Positions 35,561 to 48,675 are shown, numbered from the stretch's first letter. The stretch: 64,000 nt of DNA from Atrichornis clamosus (GCA_013400975.1 WBMZ01009006.1:310001-374000); one strand, 5' to 3'. The notes: generated by a model from the sequence alone, not told the origin. Program-made: numbers and translations.

Positions 35561-36599
35561 AATTGCAAGAAAGCTCTCCAGACTCCAGAAAGGGCAGGCA
35601 GATGGAACACATGCCCTACCATTGAGCCTTCAACCATCTTCTGGCAAGAAAAGTAAACACACTCTGAGCTGCTTCAAGCCTGGGAGAAAAGAAAGCTGAG
35701 GGAGGGAACCTTCAGGAATTGAATGGAGCAACATCCCATTTACTTCACAACCAGCCACGGCCATGACCAACACCTATGCCCAGCCAATCACCACTCCATT
35801 TTGCAAAACCCATAATTACATCACAGCATCAGAGAGAAGTTCCCAGCCTCTGCCCCAGCTACCCCAACAGCAAGGGAGCTACTGAGAACATAGCTGCTGG
35901 AGCTCCCAAGCCAGCAATGAGAAAGGAAGGAAGGAAGACAAAAAGAGATAGTCTGATTGTGAATTCCTCCCAGTTTTCTTAAAGTAGTCTAGTTTTTCCA
36001 CAGGTTAATGAAATGTCAATAAAATTGCCCCCCTTAACAATCTACCTATGGTGTTAAACATCCTGAGACCAGATGTAAAGAACAAATCTGTTTTCCCCAA
36101 ATAGGAAAGCAGGACTCTGATTGATTAAGCAACCCTCAATATCAAACATCCCAAGAGATTAGGACATAAGTTAGGGTGTTCAACCTCCCAGAGGACAAAA
36201 GGTCATACAGTGACTTTAAAACTCAAACACCACTGCGTTATCAAAAAGTTCTACTTTTCTGTAGGCACCATAAAAATTTGTCTATGATGACCCAGAGTAA
36301 CATCATGGCAGGTTATCAAAATGTGACTCTTCTGAAATATGTTTGCATAGCTTCAAATGCCTGCTAAGACAATGGCTTTTTGTAATCACTTGATATTATA
36401 GTAAGAGAAGCTTTAAAATTAAATGCCCAAAACACAGCTAACACATTTAGTTTTAATAGGACGGGATGGTCATTGCATGTTAAATAAATACTGATTGTAA
36501 AAAGCAAGTGAAGTTGCTGAGTTCTAATAGCTGTGCAGTAAATAACTGTTTATGCGTCATTATGTGAATTTGGAAGCATCAGCAAATATACTTTTAATA
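35561..36599. other. Non-coding sequence, no gene seen
   Basis: No supported gene or repeat. AT content rises toward the next candidate element. Confidence 0.45.
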
Positions 36600-36720
36600 A
36601 TCAATTGATACTTAACATATAATATCTGTCTGATTAAATCAAAGGAGATGGATGCAGCCACAGTAATTACTGCCTATTGTTACAATGCCATTGGATCAGG
36701 GAAACATATTTATTGAGGTG
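36600..36720. promoter_or_regulatory. Candidate enhancer core: TCF, homeodomain and SOX words in about 50 bp
   Basis: ATCAAAGG (36638-36645) matches TCF/LEF. CAGTAATTACTG (36661-36672) is a perfect 12-bp palindrome holding a homeodomain TAATTA core. ATTGTTACAAT (36676-36686) is a palindromic pair of SOX-type half-sites, and CCATTGG (reverse CCAAT-like) follows at 36688-36694. These sites are packed without low-complexity sequence. Binding and conservation are untested. Confidence 0.35.
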
Positions 36721-38390
36721 GAAAAAAGTCAGAGGTAGATACATATCTTCTTGCTTGTCTTCTTACTGCAGTACCTTGGGCTGTCATCCCATTGATTTCC
36801 CAAGATAAGCAATGTTCACCCCAGTCAATACTTGGACAGAACACCACTGAGGGAAACCTGGAGTGCTGAGAGAAGCGGTGCTAAGAACACAGCTGAGATT
36901 GCTCCTGCATTTTCTAGAAGGAGAGTGTGATGCTGCAAGCCCTCTCTAGTGCAGCACCCCACAGAGAATATTGCAGTCTTTTCCCCGGCAGAAAGCAATC
37001 CACAGCTCATGCTGACTGTGGGAGAGCCGTGGGTTGCCCTGTCCAGGCAGGCTCCTCCATCGTGGGTAATCAAGTTCCACCTCTCAAGACTGCTGAATTT
37101 TCTAGGTGCAGCATTGCTCTCCATTTCATGCCAGAAAGAAACATCCCTGTGGGCCAGGCAGAAGCAAGGACGACCATCAAAGTCTTCCTTCTACCTGCTG
37201 AGTATTTTCTCACCCCAGAAGTCCCCAGAGCAAATTCTCGACTACTCTATTCCCTTACACCATTACTGGGGCAGGACTATTGGCCAAAATGGCAGCAATT
37301 TGCTTTACAGACACTGCAACTACTCTAGTCACAGTCCAGTTCTTGACACAGCAAAATGCAAGGTGGCTTAAAACACTTAGGCTTCCCTACCTCTGGCTGT
37401 ACCTGGTGTGACATAGCATGAGCAGAAGACGCAGCTCTGCTCAAGTTCAAAACTTCGGTCACTGGGAACACAAACGTGCCCCTATTTACAGATATCTGGG
37501 ATAAAACTACCCTTAGGCCACATATTTAAAGCCAAGGAAAGAGAAATTTGGCATAGGCTTTTAAGTTCTTAAACAAACAACACACACTTATTACAAACGC
37601 ACAGTGTATGAAAATGTATCCTGTACAGGAGAAAGGGAAAATCCTCAATTGTGCACATGGCTGTAGGCTACCCAAAAGCAAATGGGAATGTGGCACTCCA
37701 GCAAACACTGGGGGCTGACTCCTTTACTCACATATGTAAAAGCAGAGAGAACCAAGACTTCCACTCCACCCAGGTCCCAGATTTACCACGTGCATTTATC
37801 CTCCCTCACACCAAACCCTCTGCAGAGAAGGAAGGCATCTAGAACCAGGGACGTGAATGTTGGCAGGCACTTAATTCCACTGACACCAATGACAGTCTAG
37901 AGGCCTGAACAAATGAGTCACATAAATCTCTTTTTGGATCTCAAACTCAGTTAACCAGGGGTCAGAGTACTATATTAATACAGGTGGACCTCAAAAGGTT
38001 CAGGAAAATATCTTAAAACTTTCATAAAGTTCCTAAAACAAGTCTTTAATTACTTGCATGCTAATAAGTGTACAAGGCTAGGATTTTCTCAGACATTTAC
38101 CGAAACTGTTGCTTCTGGTCATACTGAAAACAACCTTGCAGGATGACAAAAAAAAAGAGAAAAAAAAAATCTCCCAAAGCGTCTTACCCTGTAACTCCCC
38201 AATCACATGCCTGCACTAAAAGCAAGCAAAATGGAAAAAAAATTGCACCAATGTAGGAGAGCACAAAATCCACCTGTTTCATTGACTCTGCTCCAAAAAA
38301 AAAGGGATTGATATTTTTTAAAAAGGAACAGAAAGCACTATAATCCACTAATGTTATTAATAGAACACGAGTAACAACAATACTATTCTG
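36721..38390. other. Non-coding sequence, no gene seen
   Basis: The 140- and 133-codon plus-strand frames (36949-37371 and 36927-37328) overlap in different phases, and neither resembles a known protein. No interspersed repeat is recognised. Confidence 0.45.
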
Positions 38391-38394
38391 GATT

Positions 38395-38475
38395 CCTAGA
38401 GCACCTGGGATCCTGGGATCTCCAAGCACTTTATAAAAAAGTTGACTAAACATCACCTTGCACCCTTTTGAGAAG
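38395..38475 (-). repeat. MIR-like tail/core fragment
   Basis: 'CTCCAAGCACTTTATAAAAA' followed by 'GTTGACTAAACATCACC' and 'CCCTTTTGAGAAGTGGGGAA' mirrors the reverse complement of the MIR 3' half ('gcgctttacaaa..attaactaatcctcacaacaccc.gtgagg'). It is short and diverged. Confidence 0.45.
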
Positions 38476-39729
38476 TGGGGAAAAAGAAAGAAAAAAGTTA
38501 AAATGCAGCACAAGCAGTTCCAGCATCATCATCTGCCTGTAATATTTGAGCCCCAGCTCCCTTGCCTTAACAAGACCTTGCTTGCTTGCCTATTTATTGG
38601 TAGAGTAACCCATTAAATCCTAAGGTTTCAGAAACATAGGTGGATTTCCAAAGGACTGTTCTCCTCATTGCTCCCAACCTTCCCACCCCACTACACAACA
38701 ATGTGCCTTTGGACAGAGACATTACAAGACTTTCTTCACTTTCCTCTGAATCATGGGGTCAAAAATGCAACGAATACCACAGGCTCTGTGGATCAGTAGC
38801 CCAATGTGGTAAACAGTACCTTGGCAAGAAGCCCAACAGTCCTAGCAAGTTCCTCTGTAAGCACTGGAATTAGAGACACCTGTTTTTGAGAGGGGAGGTA
38901 AGTATTGCGTGTGGAGTTATTTGGGGTGATTTTCTTTTTCTATTTTTTTCTTCTGGGTAGGGGGACATTACTCTTGTTTTTAGGGATTTTTTTTGAAGGG
39001 AAAAAAAGTCTTAGTGATGCTCTTCTCCTGCTAACTCGTCATTGTTAACATTTCTTCTGGATAGAGTCTCTGTTGTCCAAACATATAGCCAAGTTCATGC
39101 AACTGCAGAGCTAATAAGGTCACTTTCCTCCTGTTTTCATGAAAACTACAAGGAGTGAATGTCTTTGAGAGTTCAATTTAGCTGAAATCAGTCAAGATGT
39201 TCAGTAATTACTGGAGATTGAAAGACAGCCAGACACTATGCTCACAGAAACTATGTTTCTGTATGAAATCAGGCTAACAGCTGAAAAAATAGTCATGTTA
39301 GCTGAAAGAGTTACCTGAAAAAAAGCAATAACAGAATGCTTCTTTATCTGAATAGTCCTGCATAAATCAATGGAGCTACTCAGCAAACAAGGACTGCAGC
39401 ATCAGGCCTGGCAAAGGGCTTTCCTTCTGTTGAGATGTGAAACCAACTCTGTATCGACTCCAAGGCCATCACCAGTAATAAGATCAAGCCAGTACAGCGG
39501 GGACGTTGAGAAAACAGCTTGCCACAGCTGCAGCGTCAGGGAATAATCCAGCTGCAGGTCCCATTGCACGTGATCCATCGATAGCAGAAGGAGGAGGTAA
39601 ACCTCCCTCTTCCCAGAGAGCCAGTCTCAGCTATCCCATTCCTCATCCCCAGCCAAAGCTCGGCCAGCCTTGCCAGCTGCACAGCCCTGCAGACACAAAT
39701 AAGTGCTCACAGAGAAGCGGCTGGGAAGC
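38476..39729. other. Non-coding sequence, no gene seen
   Basis: No gene is supported. A perfect E-box palindrome CACGTG occurs at 39568-39573 in slightly CpG-richer DNA just before the next candidate element. Confidence 0.45.
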
Positions 39730-40040
39730 AGACGGGTTTATTTTATTGTTTTGCAACTTCCTATTTATGAAAATGCTCCGAGAGCCTGGATACGGATCAA
39801 GTTTTGCTGCTCAATATTTATTAGAGTCTCACCTGCCTCGCCAGAATGGGAACTGCAGGCACTTTGATTAATGGATTGGAAAAAAGAAATGTATAGTTTC
39901 CCTGTCGCCTCGGTAAGCGCCTCCCTGTATCTTGTGCCGAGAGGCTATTTTACAGCATCGCAGTCCTCAGTGAATCTCTGCTGATTACTTGCTGCCTCCC
40001 TACAGCAGCACGGCTGCTCGGAGGTGTGGGGTGGCACCGT
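39730..40040. promoter_or_regulatory. Candidate conserved non-coding element
   Basis: Combines 'TTTATTTTATTGTTTTGC', 'CTCAATATTTATTAGAG', a TCF-like 'CACTTTGATTAATGG' and around ten retained CpGs ('tgtcgcctcggtaagcgcc'). The texture is unique, not repetitive. The 121-codon plus frame that enters it (39506-39871) has no known domain. Regulatory identity is inferred. Confidence 0.3.
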
Positions 40041-40342
40041 GTTTTATCCTGGAGCTGGAGCAGCACTGCGGTGCTATGTCAAGTAGAAATAGGCCCTCTC
40101 TGAGCAGCAATAAAAGCACTGATTTAAAATATCACCCCAGTGGTGGCTGCAGGTTGGGGAATAAACTAAGTTCTTTCCTGTGCTCAGAGAGCACCCACCA
40201 GCACCAAAGAGGGATTTCTGGCTCTGGCATGACCACTTTCCCAAGGCAACAGCTATATTGCCTTTGGAGTCAGAGCAGTTTTAGCAGAAGCCTGTAGACC
40301 CAGGCAGCTTCAGCAACTGCACCCTGGAGAGCATGAATTTTA

Positions 40343-40475
40343 TAAAGTAATAGAACTGTTGATGTTGAAAAATACCTCTAAGATCATCAAGTCCAACCAT
40401 TAACCTAACACAGGTCCACCGCTAAACCATGTCCCTAAGTGCCACATCTACATGCTTTCTGAACAGTTCCAGGAA
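40343..40475 (-). mobile_element. CR1 LINE 3' end
   Basis: On the plus strand the reverse complement of a CR1 tail is plain: 'AATAGAACTGTTGATGTTGA', 'CCTCTAAGATCATCAAGTCC', 'AACCATTAACCTAACAC', 'GTCCACCGCTAAACCATGTC' and 'CCTAAGTGCCACATCTACA'. It is 5'-truncated like most CR1 copies. Moderate divergence implies an age similar to the 4.2-kb copy. Confidence 0.88.
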
Positions 40476-42094
40476 TGGCCGTGTCACTCTGCCTTTCTTC
40501 ATCAGCCAGCTCTGGTGGTGAAATTAAGCTTAGGCCCACCTTTACAGCAACCTGCTGATTTTGAGCTAAACAGAGTTTGCACTTAGCCTCAGTACAACCT
40601 GCAGGATGCTTATGTTTTGCCACTGGGTAGCCAAGAAGCACTCCTGAAGCTGAGACCCGTGGACTACCAAGAAGCAGACCCTACAGAGTTGTTTTCACAG
40701 CAGGAAACCTTTCTATGCCAGCAGTGACCTGTTCCCAGAGCTGAGGCATTTTGAGGTACAGCACAAATACTGCTATCCATAGCTGCCGTCCCACAGCTCT
40801 CAGCCATGCAATAATTATGGCATATGGTGCACAAGGTCAAGAGCACTCCTGCATGATACACAAGAGACCACTGCTTCAATCTATACCTTATCTATACTAA
40901 AAAACGACAACATACCTCATCCATGGTGAAAGCAGATGATGAGAGCAGAGCCTGTATCCTCCAGGAGAGGGCAGTCCCATACACATACACTAGTAACTCA
41001 TTGCACATGCTGGAAATTAATCAGACCTTCATAATGAAAACACCCCGTTATCCCAAGATCCTCAGCCAGTCTGTCTTCTCTTGACTAGTACAGGACTGTG
41101 CCCTGCAGATGCCTGGAGTCTGTGCAGTTATTTATTCCTGCATGTTGTAATCTTTTATCTTTACATTTCGACTAATAACTTTCTGCTCCAGTGGAGGTGA
41201 GTACTAGCACATGCTAGCACCAGGCACAGAGGGGCTGATGCTGCGAGGGTCTCACACACACCCTGTGGTACACCATGGGCTTTGCTTTCAGACACTCACC
41301 TCATGTCTGCCTCAAAAAATCGGACCCTTCACTGCTGCCCTGGCAACCTTTCACATAAAGTACGTCTCTGCTCACATACACAGATTTCTCCAGCTGCAAG
41401 CTCCCCACACTGGCTCTGTTGTTACCCGCCAGCTGAGGGTTCCCAGCTCTGCCAAACTCTTTTAGTGTCCACTTTCCTATTTCCACCTTTGGCAGGACAC
41501 CTTAGACCCCTCCTTCAAGGTGTCTCCTTGTGGTTTCATGAAGGGAATTTCATTAACAAGGCTCAGTAGAAGACACCTCTCTGGGGCTGATGCAGCATTG
41601 CTCAACCCTCCTCACTCCTGGGCTCTTGCAGAGTGTGTTCCTGTGATGGCCTGTCCTCACCCCTTCCTGGGAATGCATAGGAACAAAGTACATACCATCC
41701 TAAAGGACTTCAAGAGGATCTGGCTGGACTTCAGTTAATTGCTACTGCAAATTAGGTCTAAACCCATTTGTCCCAGCTGCATGATAGATGAGGCTGTACA
41801 TTACGACTGCTTCTAAAGTCTACATTTTTATCAAAAGATTGGCAGTCCCTGTGGGCCCCGCTGAGATAAAAAGGGCCTTCTGCTTCCCAAGTCTCTTTTC
41901 CCTGCTCACGCCTTCTCCCTGTTTTTTGTATTCAGCTTAGGGCTTCTAGGAGTGTCTAGAGGAATTCATTTCCTTCACAGTCCACCCCTCCTTCTCCTGA
42001 ACGAAAACTAGAGCTGGTTTCTCCAACTTGGATTCGCAGGAGAAATATGAAAGCTAAAGGCACACAGTATAAATAAACATGCAATGGGAACAGA
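40476..42094. other. Non-coding sequence, no gene seen
   Basis: No gene or named repeat recognised. Confidence 0.45.
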
Positions 42095-42345
42095 AGAGGC
42101 AAAACACAGAGGCCCAACGCAGACGAGAGAGACAATGCAGCATAACAAATAGCGAGCTGCGCTTCGCCTGTGGCATTTTCCAGCTACATCAATAATTATA
42201 TAATACAACGCTTGCCGATTTCTCAGGCGCGGATCGATAGCGACTGCGGTGCCACCCCACTCCGTGGCGGGTTGTGGGCTGAGGGGCTCTTCGCAGGCCC
42301 CCACTTGGCCTGCGCCAGGGATCGATGGTTGCATTTTGCAGGCAG
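42095..42345. promoter_or_regulatory. CpG-retaining candidate regulatory element
   Basis: About 16 CpGs fall in 250 bp around a central AT-rich 'CATCAATAATTATATAATAC' block, with two ATCGAT-type words (42233-42238, 42321-42326) and 'GCGAGCTGCGCTTCGCC'. Flanking kilobases are CpG-poor. A 186-codon minus-strand frame (42008-42568) and a 62-codon plus frame cross it in conflict, and neither is recognisable. A conserved enhancer or small orphan CpG island is the best reading. Confidence 0.33.
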
Positions 42346-44125
42346 CACCAAGGGCTAGGGAAGCGGCAAGTGTGTTCTCCAGACTAGAGGCACAGGGGTC
42401 TACCCATGGTGCTTGATGCCAGCATTGGTAGGAAATGGCTTTTCTTCTTCTTTTTTTCTTTTCCTCTCCAACCGCCTTTAGAAGACACAACCTAGGTACT
42501 GCTTTGCATAGGTGGCAAAGGTTTGTTGGCAAGAGGTTGAGAGAGGATTCATTCCATGAGTGCTGCAAACTTCTTCAGCAGGAAGCCAAATTCAGTTGTC
42601 AGGTATAAATTCATGAATGCACCCACTTCCAGCAAAGCAATTAGGGGACAGGGTACAGCATTAGAGACATCCATATTCTTCATAACAAATTATAATTCTC
42701 TAAATACTTTATTTTTAGCATCTCTGCCGCAGTAAATTGAAAAAAAAAAATTTGTGGATAGAGCATAATGAGCATCTCTGCTTCAGAGTAGAGCTGTGCA
42801 AACCCAACCCCAAACTCCCATTTTTAAGTGTACAGGCACTAAACATTGTCCTGGAGGGTGAAAAGATGGGAAATAAAATTAAGGGAACATTGAGAACAAC
42901 TACAACAGCAACAACCCTCTTTTATTTGAGGCAGGCATGCAAATCCTGTGAAGAAGAAGCCTGGATTATAGATTTCAAACCATTAATGCTTACTTAAATG
43001 CTAGCAAAAGCAATGTTTGACCCATGCAACTTCCCATAAATGACAACTATCTATCTCATGCCAAATCTAATTCAATTGAAAGAAACATTTGGAAACAGGA
43101 ACTGGTTGGTTGTCTTCAGGAAAATGGACCTTTTGGGTCTGACCAATATAAAAAGAAAAAACCAAAACCAACAGCCAGAAGATGTGGACGATAGATTCCT
43201 GCTCCATGCAATTTAGCAGTAAAGTAATTGGCTTGTAGTGTGGTGTTATTATTTTATTGTGTTGCAGGCTGTCTCCGGTCAGGCTTTGTCTTGTATTTGT
43301 TAGACAAGCATTCTGATACCACTATGTAAAATGTCAAGTAATGTAATTGGGCCCCAGTCCTACAAGGCCTTCCTTCAGACAGAACGCACGTGTCATTGGG
43401 AATTTCAACTGATTTCCCTGCTGAAAGGCTGGATTAAAGGTCTTCCTACTGCAAAAATTGAAAAACTCATAACACTGACACACTCATCTTGCCAATCAAA
43501 GAGTAATAAAAATAGAAGTGGCTCTGAAAGAGATCATCCTAAACAGCAAGAAATCCCTAAATAATTAAAAAAATATATTTGTATCCACCAGCCTATAAAA
43601 ATTGTGGCATGTTTCACTACCATTATAGCCATAGAGATAAGGGCTTGAGAACCACCATGGATAGGCTATAGCATAAAATCTGTGGTATAGAGGAGGATAC
43701 TATCCTTAGAACTCCAAATAGAGTTGGGAGGATGCACAAATCTGTAACTTGGCTGAACTAAATGTTATACATATGTCTAATAAGAACCAGTTGATATATA
43801 AAAATCCATAATTTGCAAAATCAAAGAGGCACAGAAAGATAAGAATGGGTGATCTTATTATCGAGATGATATGGCTATAAAAATTTCTCCCTATACATAA
43901 TGCATTGCCTTTGCTGCAGTTGTTTCTCCCAGTTTTGTTCATGTGAATGGATCAGAGAAAGTATTCTACCAGTTCGTGTAAGGGCAAGTCAAAACATGAA
44001 GGACTGTTGATCTCAGGATTGATCTTCCCCCCCATTAACAGATATTAAAAGGTATAATAGGCATAAATAACCATTTACAGAGATCACATGATATATAAAG
44101 AATCTAGTATTTATTGCAGAAATTC
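42346..44125. other. Non-coding sequence, no gene seen
   Basis: AT-rich sequence with no supported gene or named repeat. Confidence 0.5.
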
Positions 44126-44129
44126 TTCA

Positions 44130-44250
44130 GTATTATCATCACATTGCTGACACACGGTGGAGGTCAGGAAGAAGCAAAGCAACCTGCCCAAGGTGGCAAG
44201 GAAGTCTGTGGTAGATGAAGGCAGTGGAACTGAACCTTTTGACTGTGTGG
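44130..44250 (-). repeat. MIR-like ancient SINE fragment
   Basis: The reverse-MIR core is readable on the plus strand: 'AAGCAACCTGCCCAAGGTGG', 'CAAGGAAGTCTGTGGTAGAT' and 'GGCAGTGGAACTGAACC'. In MIR-type elements this is 'aagtaacttgcccaaggtcacacaggaagtctgtggcagagcagggaattgaacc'. Confidence 0.6.
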
Positions 44251-44559
44251 CAGATGCATCAGGAGAGCAATGGAATAGGTTAAAAGTGGGAATTACTGCA
44301 GCCCAGCTGAACAGCAGCAGCGTGTTAAGCCCTAGTAACCTGACTTTCAGAGCTGTGTCTGTGCACTGGGCTGGCTACTCTTTTTCTATTTTCTACCACT
44401 CCCCATTTAGTTCTTAGATTCAAACCAAAAATAACCCGCTTGGGCCCAGGGCATACATGTGAATATTTACAGAAGTTTTGCTAGTGAAAATGCGTGGGAG
44501 AGAACTCAAATATTTGTTGGCTAGAGAAACAAGCAGATTAACACAACCTGTACTGGCAC

Positions 44560-44910
44560 AATATTCTGAGCTTGCTGTTTGCATCTCTGCCATCTAATCA
44601 AGTCCCTTTGGAAGACTTATTTCTGTGAGGGCTCTCTCTCCGTTGCATGCTGATGACTGATAATGCAGTCAGCATATTGTAAATGGGAGCTGCTTTCCAC
44701 TTCAAAGGGACAAACCCTAATTTGCCATAGCCCTGGGTCAGACGCAAGTTAAATGAGCCGGAGCAGGACACAGCCACACCCGCCATCGCTGGGCTGTGCA
44801 AGCTGCACTCGCACACACCAAATCAATTACTTTGGGCTCTTCTGAATGCGATGGGAGAAAATTACATCTGAGCTCTGGCCTCAGCCAATCAATCCTACAG
44901 TAACCTGGTT
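44560..44910. promoter_or_regulatory. Possible conserved non-coding element
   Basis: A unique-textured block with 'CCAAATCAATTACTTTGGGC', 'AGCCAATCAATCC' (PBX/CCAAT-like) and scattered CpGs. The evidence is weak. It is listed so the stretch is not left blank. Confidence 0.18.
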
Positions 44911-47900
44911 TTTCTAGGAATGACACTGCAGGCAAGGCTTGCGTGACCTACAAAGGGAAAGGTCCCAGTTCAGTGGGCTCTCTAGGTCTCCTTTTCTTTT
45001 CCCTCGCAGTCTTGCTCCAGCCCCCATCCATGGAGCTATTCTGCCACACACTCACTACCAGAGCTATCCAATTGCAAAAAGTCATTGAAGCTCAAACACC
45101 AAATAGCCAATTTTATTTGCGTCGCTTATGATCACCCTACAGAACAAAACTCCCCTTCCTCATTCATGTAGTAGCCACATCCAAGGATTTATCTGCTTTC
45201 AGAGATTACAGGCCAAGAAAGACAGGCAGGTGAAGTGAGTTGCAGTATTCAAAATAGTTCATGTGCAATATAAGCCAAGAATTAAAATAACCAGGACTAC
45301 ACTCTTTCACCTCCAGAGCTTCTGGAGGGAACACACAGGATGTGTGAAAGAGGTGGGAAATTCCCTTGGGGAAGAAAATAAATAAATAAACTCAGATCCC
45401 TGCAGTGGCAAAGGCCCTGTAGAAACATACATAATTATTACCTAAATGTATACCTTTAACAAGTACCATAAAGTCCATGATTTGAGGCTTTTCTTCTTAG
45501 TAATGAAAGACAACACTTGGAGCCTTGCAAATTTTAAGTTCTGTTGGTTTACTTGAACTGTAATTATGGACTTACGAACACAGAACAAAGATTACCAAGA
45601 CAGCACTAAGAGTCATAACCATGTTAAATCTGTCACTATAGTTTTGTTGCTCTGTCTGTCCACACTCGTCACAGGGATGCTGCAGGCAAGCAAGATTACT
45701 AGCAATGAGTTCCCCTGAAGTTAGGATGCTATAGACAAGGATGTTTTATCTTGATTGATTTCTAGAATAGTTCAGAGCAGGACTCAAGCCGAGGAACTGA
45801 AAGTCAACAATTCCACCATCTTGTCATCCCTCTCTCCTTTGCCTTGGGCTCCTCTCTTTCCTCAGTGGTCTCTGCAAGCTAGTTCTCCTGAGTGCTGAAT
45901 GCCCTATGCATTTCACAGACTGATGACTCATTTTCAGAAATTAGATGCATCAGAGCTCAAATCTCATTGACAGCTGATGGGCTCTGCCCTCCTGAGTGAC
46001 CAAAGCCCAGATTTCTAAAGGCTATTTAAATGCCTTAATAGTATCTTAAAAACCTAGTGCACAAAAAGCCAAGTTTAAAGCAATATAAATAAATATCCAC
46101 AAGTTAAACAGATAGAGAAAAAAAATCTCATTATATTTGTATCTATGTATACCTAAATCATATCAGAAGATGAAGTCTTCAATCCTTTCATGGCCAGAAT
46201 GCCTTCTGACCTGCCTAAATAGAGTGTCTCTTCTAAAGACAATCTCAGTATAAGCCAGTATGAGACAATCTGCATAGCAGGATCTTCCCTGTAGAAAAAT
46301 TGAGAGTTTAAAAGTCTGGAACTACAGCACAGAAAACAAAAGACTACATTCTTGGTAATTTCCATGAATATGTCAGACTGCAGCAAATTATATCCTATAA
46401 GCTCTGTGCAACCATTGACATAGTATTTGCATTAGCTTGTCCTCCTCCTCATGAGTCAGGGTGCCCGTGCCTCAAATGTCTACCTAAAACAATAGAAACC
46501 TGCTGTGTGTGCCAGGCTGGGGTACAAATTAGCTAGTGTACAATCACAGTGGGTGTTTCCAGGATTCTTACAGCTGGAAAACAAACAATGACAATTTGGC
46601 CTCACATTTATTAGGATATATAACAGTTCTCATTAAAAAGTCAATGTATATCACAGGACCTCCCAGCAATATCTGATATAAAACAAGTCAATCGCCTCTG
46701 TAGTACGTAGAGCACACAGGAGGATGTGGCTTGCCTCAAGGTGGTGCCTTTTTAAGAATGACCTCCATGCCAACAAATAAGACCATAAAAGCAGCACATC
46801 AGCAATCAGCACAACATAATGTTAACCTCAAAACTCTAAGAGCTGAATCTATGCCTGAACATACTAGAAACATAACAATGTGGCATGAGAAACCTTCTCA
46901 AGCACAGGTTGCCGTAGGCATTCACTGAAGATGCCATAGTGCAAAATGGCAGAACATTATTTATGCATTTGGCTGTCAGGTAGTTGATACATTTTTCCTG
47001 CTCAAGTCCCTAAACACTAGATCCAAACCACATGGCAAATCAACCAGTGAGACCATCAACAGACTGAACCCTTGAAAGAGGGGAGAGGCCAAAAATACAG
47101 GCCTACTGAAAGCTGGGGTGAACTAAAACCTCCTCACCTGTGAATTCAGGAAAGTAAGAGTTCAAACCCATAGATATAGAATCAACACAAAGGCTGCTCT
47201 GCTGAGGCTGCAGCACAGGTTTCTCTGTCCTTGTAGTTTTCTGGCTCTTCTATTCTAGGTGACATCTCTCCAGCCAACAGTGGCATCTGAACAATGGCTG
47301 GACCTTTTAAGCTGAGGTTCTATTGTTAAGCACTGGAAATGCATCTGTTAGTGTTCAAGAAAACACTGGTTTCCCAAGAAAGCAAACAAACCCACCAAAA
47401 TACATGCTCTCATTAGCCTCTGACACACTGTTCATGATGTGGATAAAAATTGGTTCTGCTTTTTCTAATAAACAGAAGAGAGCCCATACAGATTTAAGTA
47501 CTTAGACAAGTGCAGAGTGTTGCATTAAGGAAATGTAGAACTATGTTACAAGAAATATAAGGGGAATTCTTCACTGAATTTGCTGAATACAGCTCTCCCC
47601 CATTAATGCAATTCTGGCTGTCATTACCAATGGTCTTCCTAACTCCTGGCCAGGATTAACTAGTCACCAAATTGGGAGCTCACTGCAGCTTTATCTAGAA
47701 AGGTAGAGTTGAAAGAAATGCAGGTCAATTCACAGAAAAGTTTCTTTCTTCATCATGCAAGAGTGGGAGGAATAAGAACAGAATCCATTTATCAACATTA
47801 AAACTCCAGGGCTCCAAAGGTTTATTTCATTTCGAATCATGGCCTGCCTGCTCATTTTAATGTGACTTCATGAAAAGCTTTCTGCATTATAAAGGGATCT

Positions 47901-48675
47901 CAGGGCTTGGCTTTCTTCCTCCCCAAGCTCCAACTGCTCTTCTCACATTCTCTCAGCTCAGCCACAGTGCACAGTGATGAGAGTCCCAAACTCACTGTCA
48001 CTGTGAGACCCAGTGAGCAGCCAGGACAGCAGGTCAGAAGAGATGATCTTCAACAATGGAAACATCAGTTCTCAGCATGGTTTCCAAAAAGATGCCCAAC
48101 AGCAATACATCAGGTGGGTTGCCCTATCTTAATAATATTGGGAAGAGTGCAAGGTTTCTTTCACAGCTCTAAGGCCAAGGTTTCCTCTCAGAAAGACAAG
48201 AGGATCCAAACAAGAGACTGTGGACACACAAATTTCCAGCCTTGTACACAGAGGATCTGCAGACTGACACAGAGCATCCAGGCATTGGTGCCAGCCACAG
48301 CAGATCTCAGGCTGGATTCTACAGGTGGCTTGTGATGGGTTTCTGGGGGAAAGTTGCTTTCCATTCTGTGCTGCCATTTCACTGTAAGGAAGAGTTAAAT
48401 CTCCAGGAATTTAAAAAAAAAAAAATTCTAATATACACTTTCACTAGCCTTCTGCACTAGTTACACAGGGGATTCAGAGGAGAGGGAAAAAAAAGAAGTA
48501 TGAAAGGATGAAACTCACACTGAGTTTCAGAGTGTTAAAATTAATACTTAAGGCAACTTTCACATTTACTCAGCACAATGTCCAGGAATGCTAGGAGAAC
48601 CTTTGCCCTCTTAGGAAAATAACATGCTGAACTTTTACTGCGGATCATGGGAAAATTAATGTTCACACTTTCACT
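44911..48675. other. Non-coding sequence, no gene seen
   Basis: No gene supported. The 142-codon plus frame at 47907-48335 overlaps two minus-strand frames and has no recognisable domain. Confidence 0.5.

Noticed and set aside
36927..37371. 133- and 140-codon overlapping plus frames
   Set aside because: Two phases open over the same DNA suggests few stops by composition rather than coding; no domain seen.
40959..40973. CCAGGAGAGGGCA, CTCF-like
   Set aside because: One core mismatch (G at the fifth position); weaker than the site at 57864 and kept out of the feature list.
41865..41885. GATAAAAAGGGCC as a TATA box
   Set aside because: No CpG, initiator or downstream exon evidence; AT-rich words are common here.
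42008..42568. 186-codon open frame (minus) with a hydrophobic stretch
   Set aside because: The hydrophobic part is the complement of AT-rich, CpG-bearing DNA better read as a regulatory element; no family match.
45200..45260. Possible additional MIR fragment
   Set aside because: Only about 25 bp resemble the core, too little to support.
47907..48335. 142-codon open frame (plus)
   Set aside because: Conflicts with two minus-strand frames and shows no recognisable motif.
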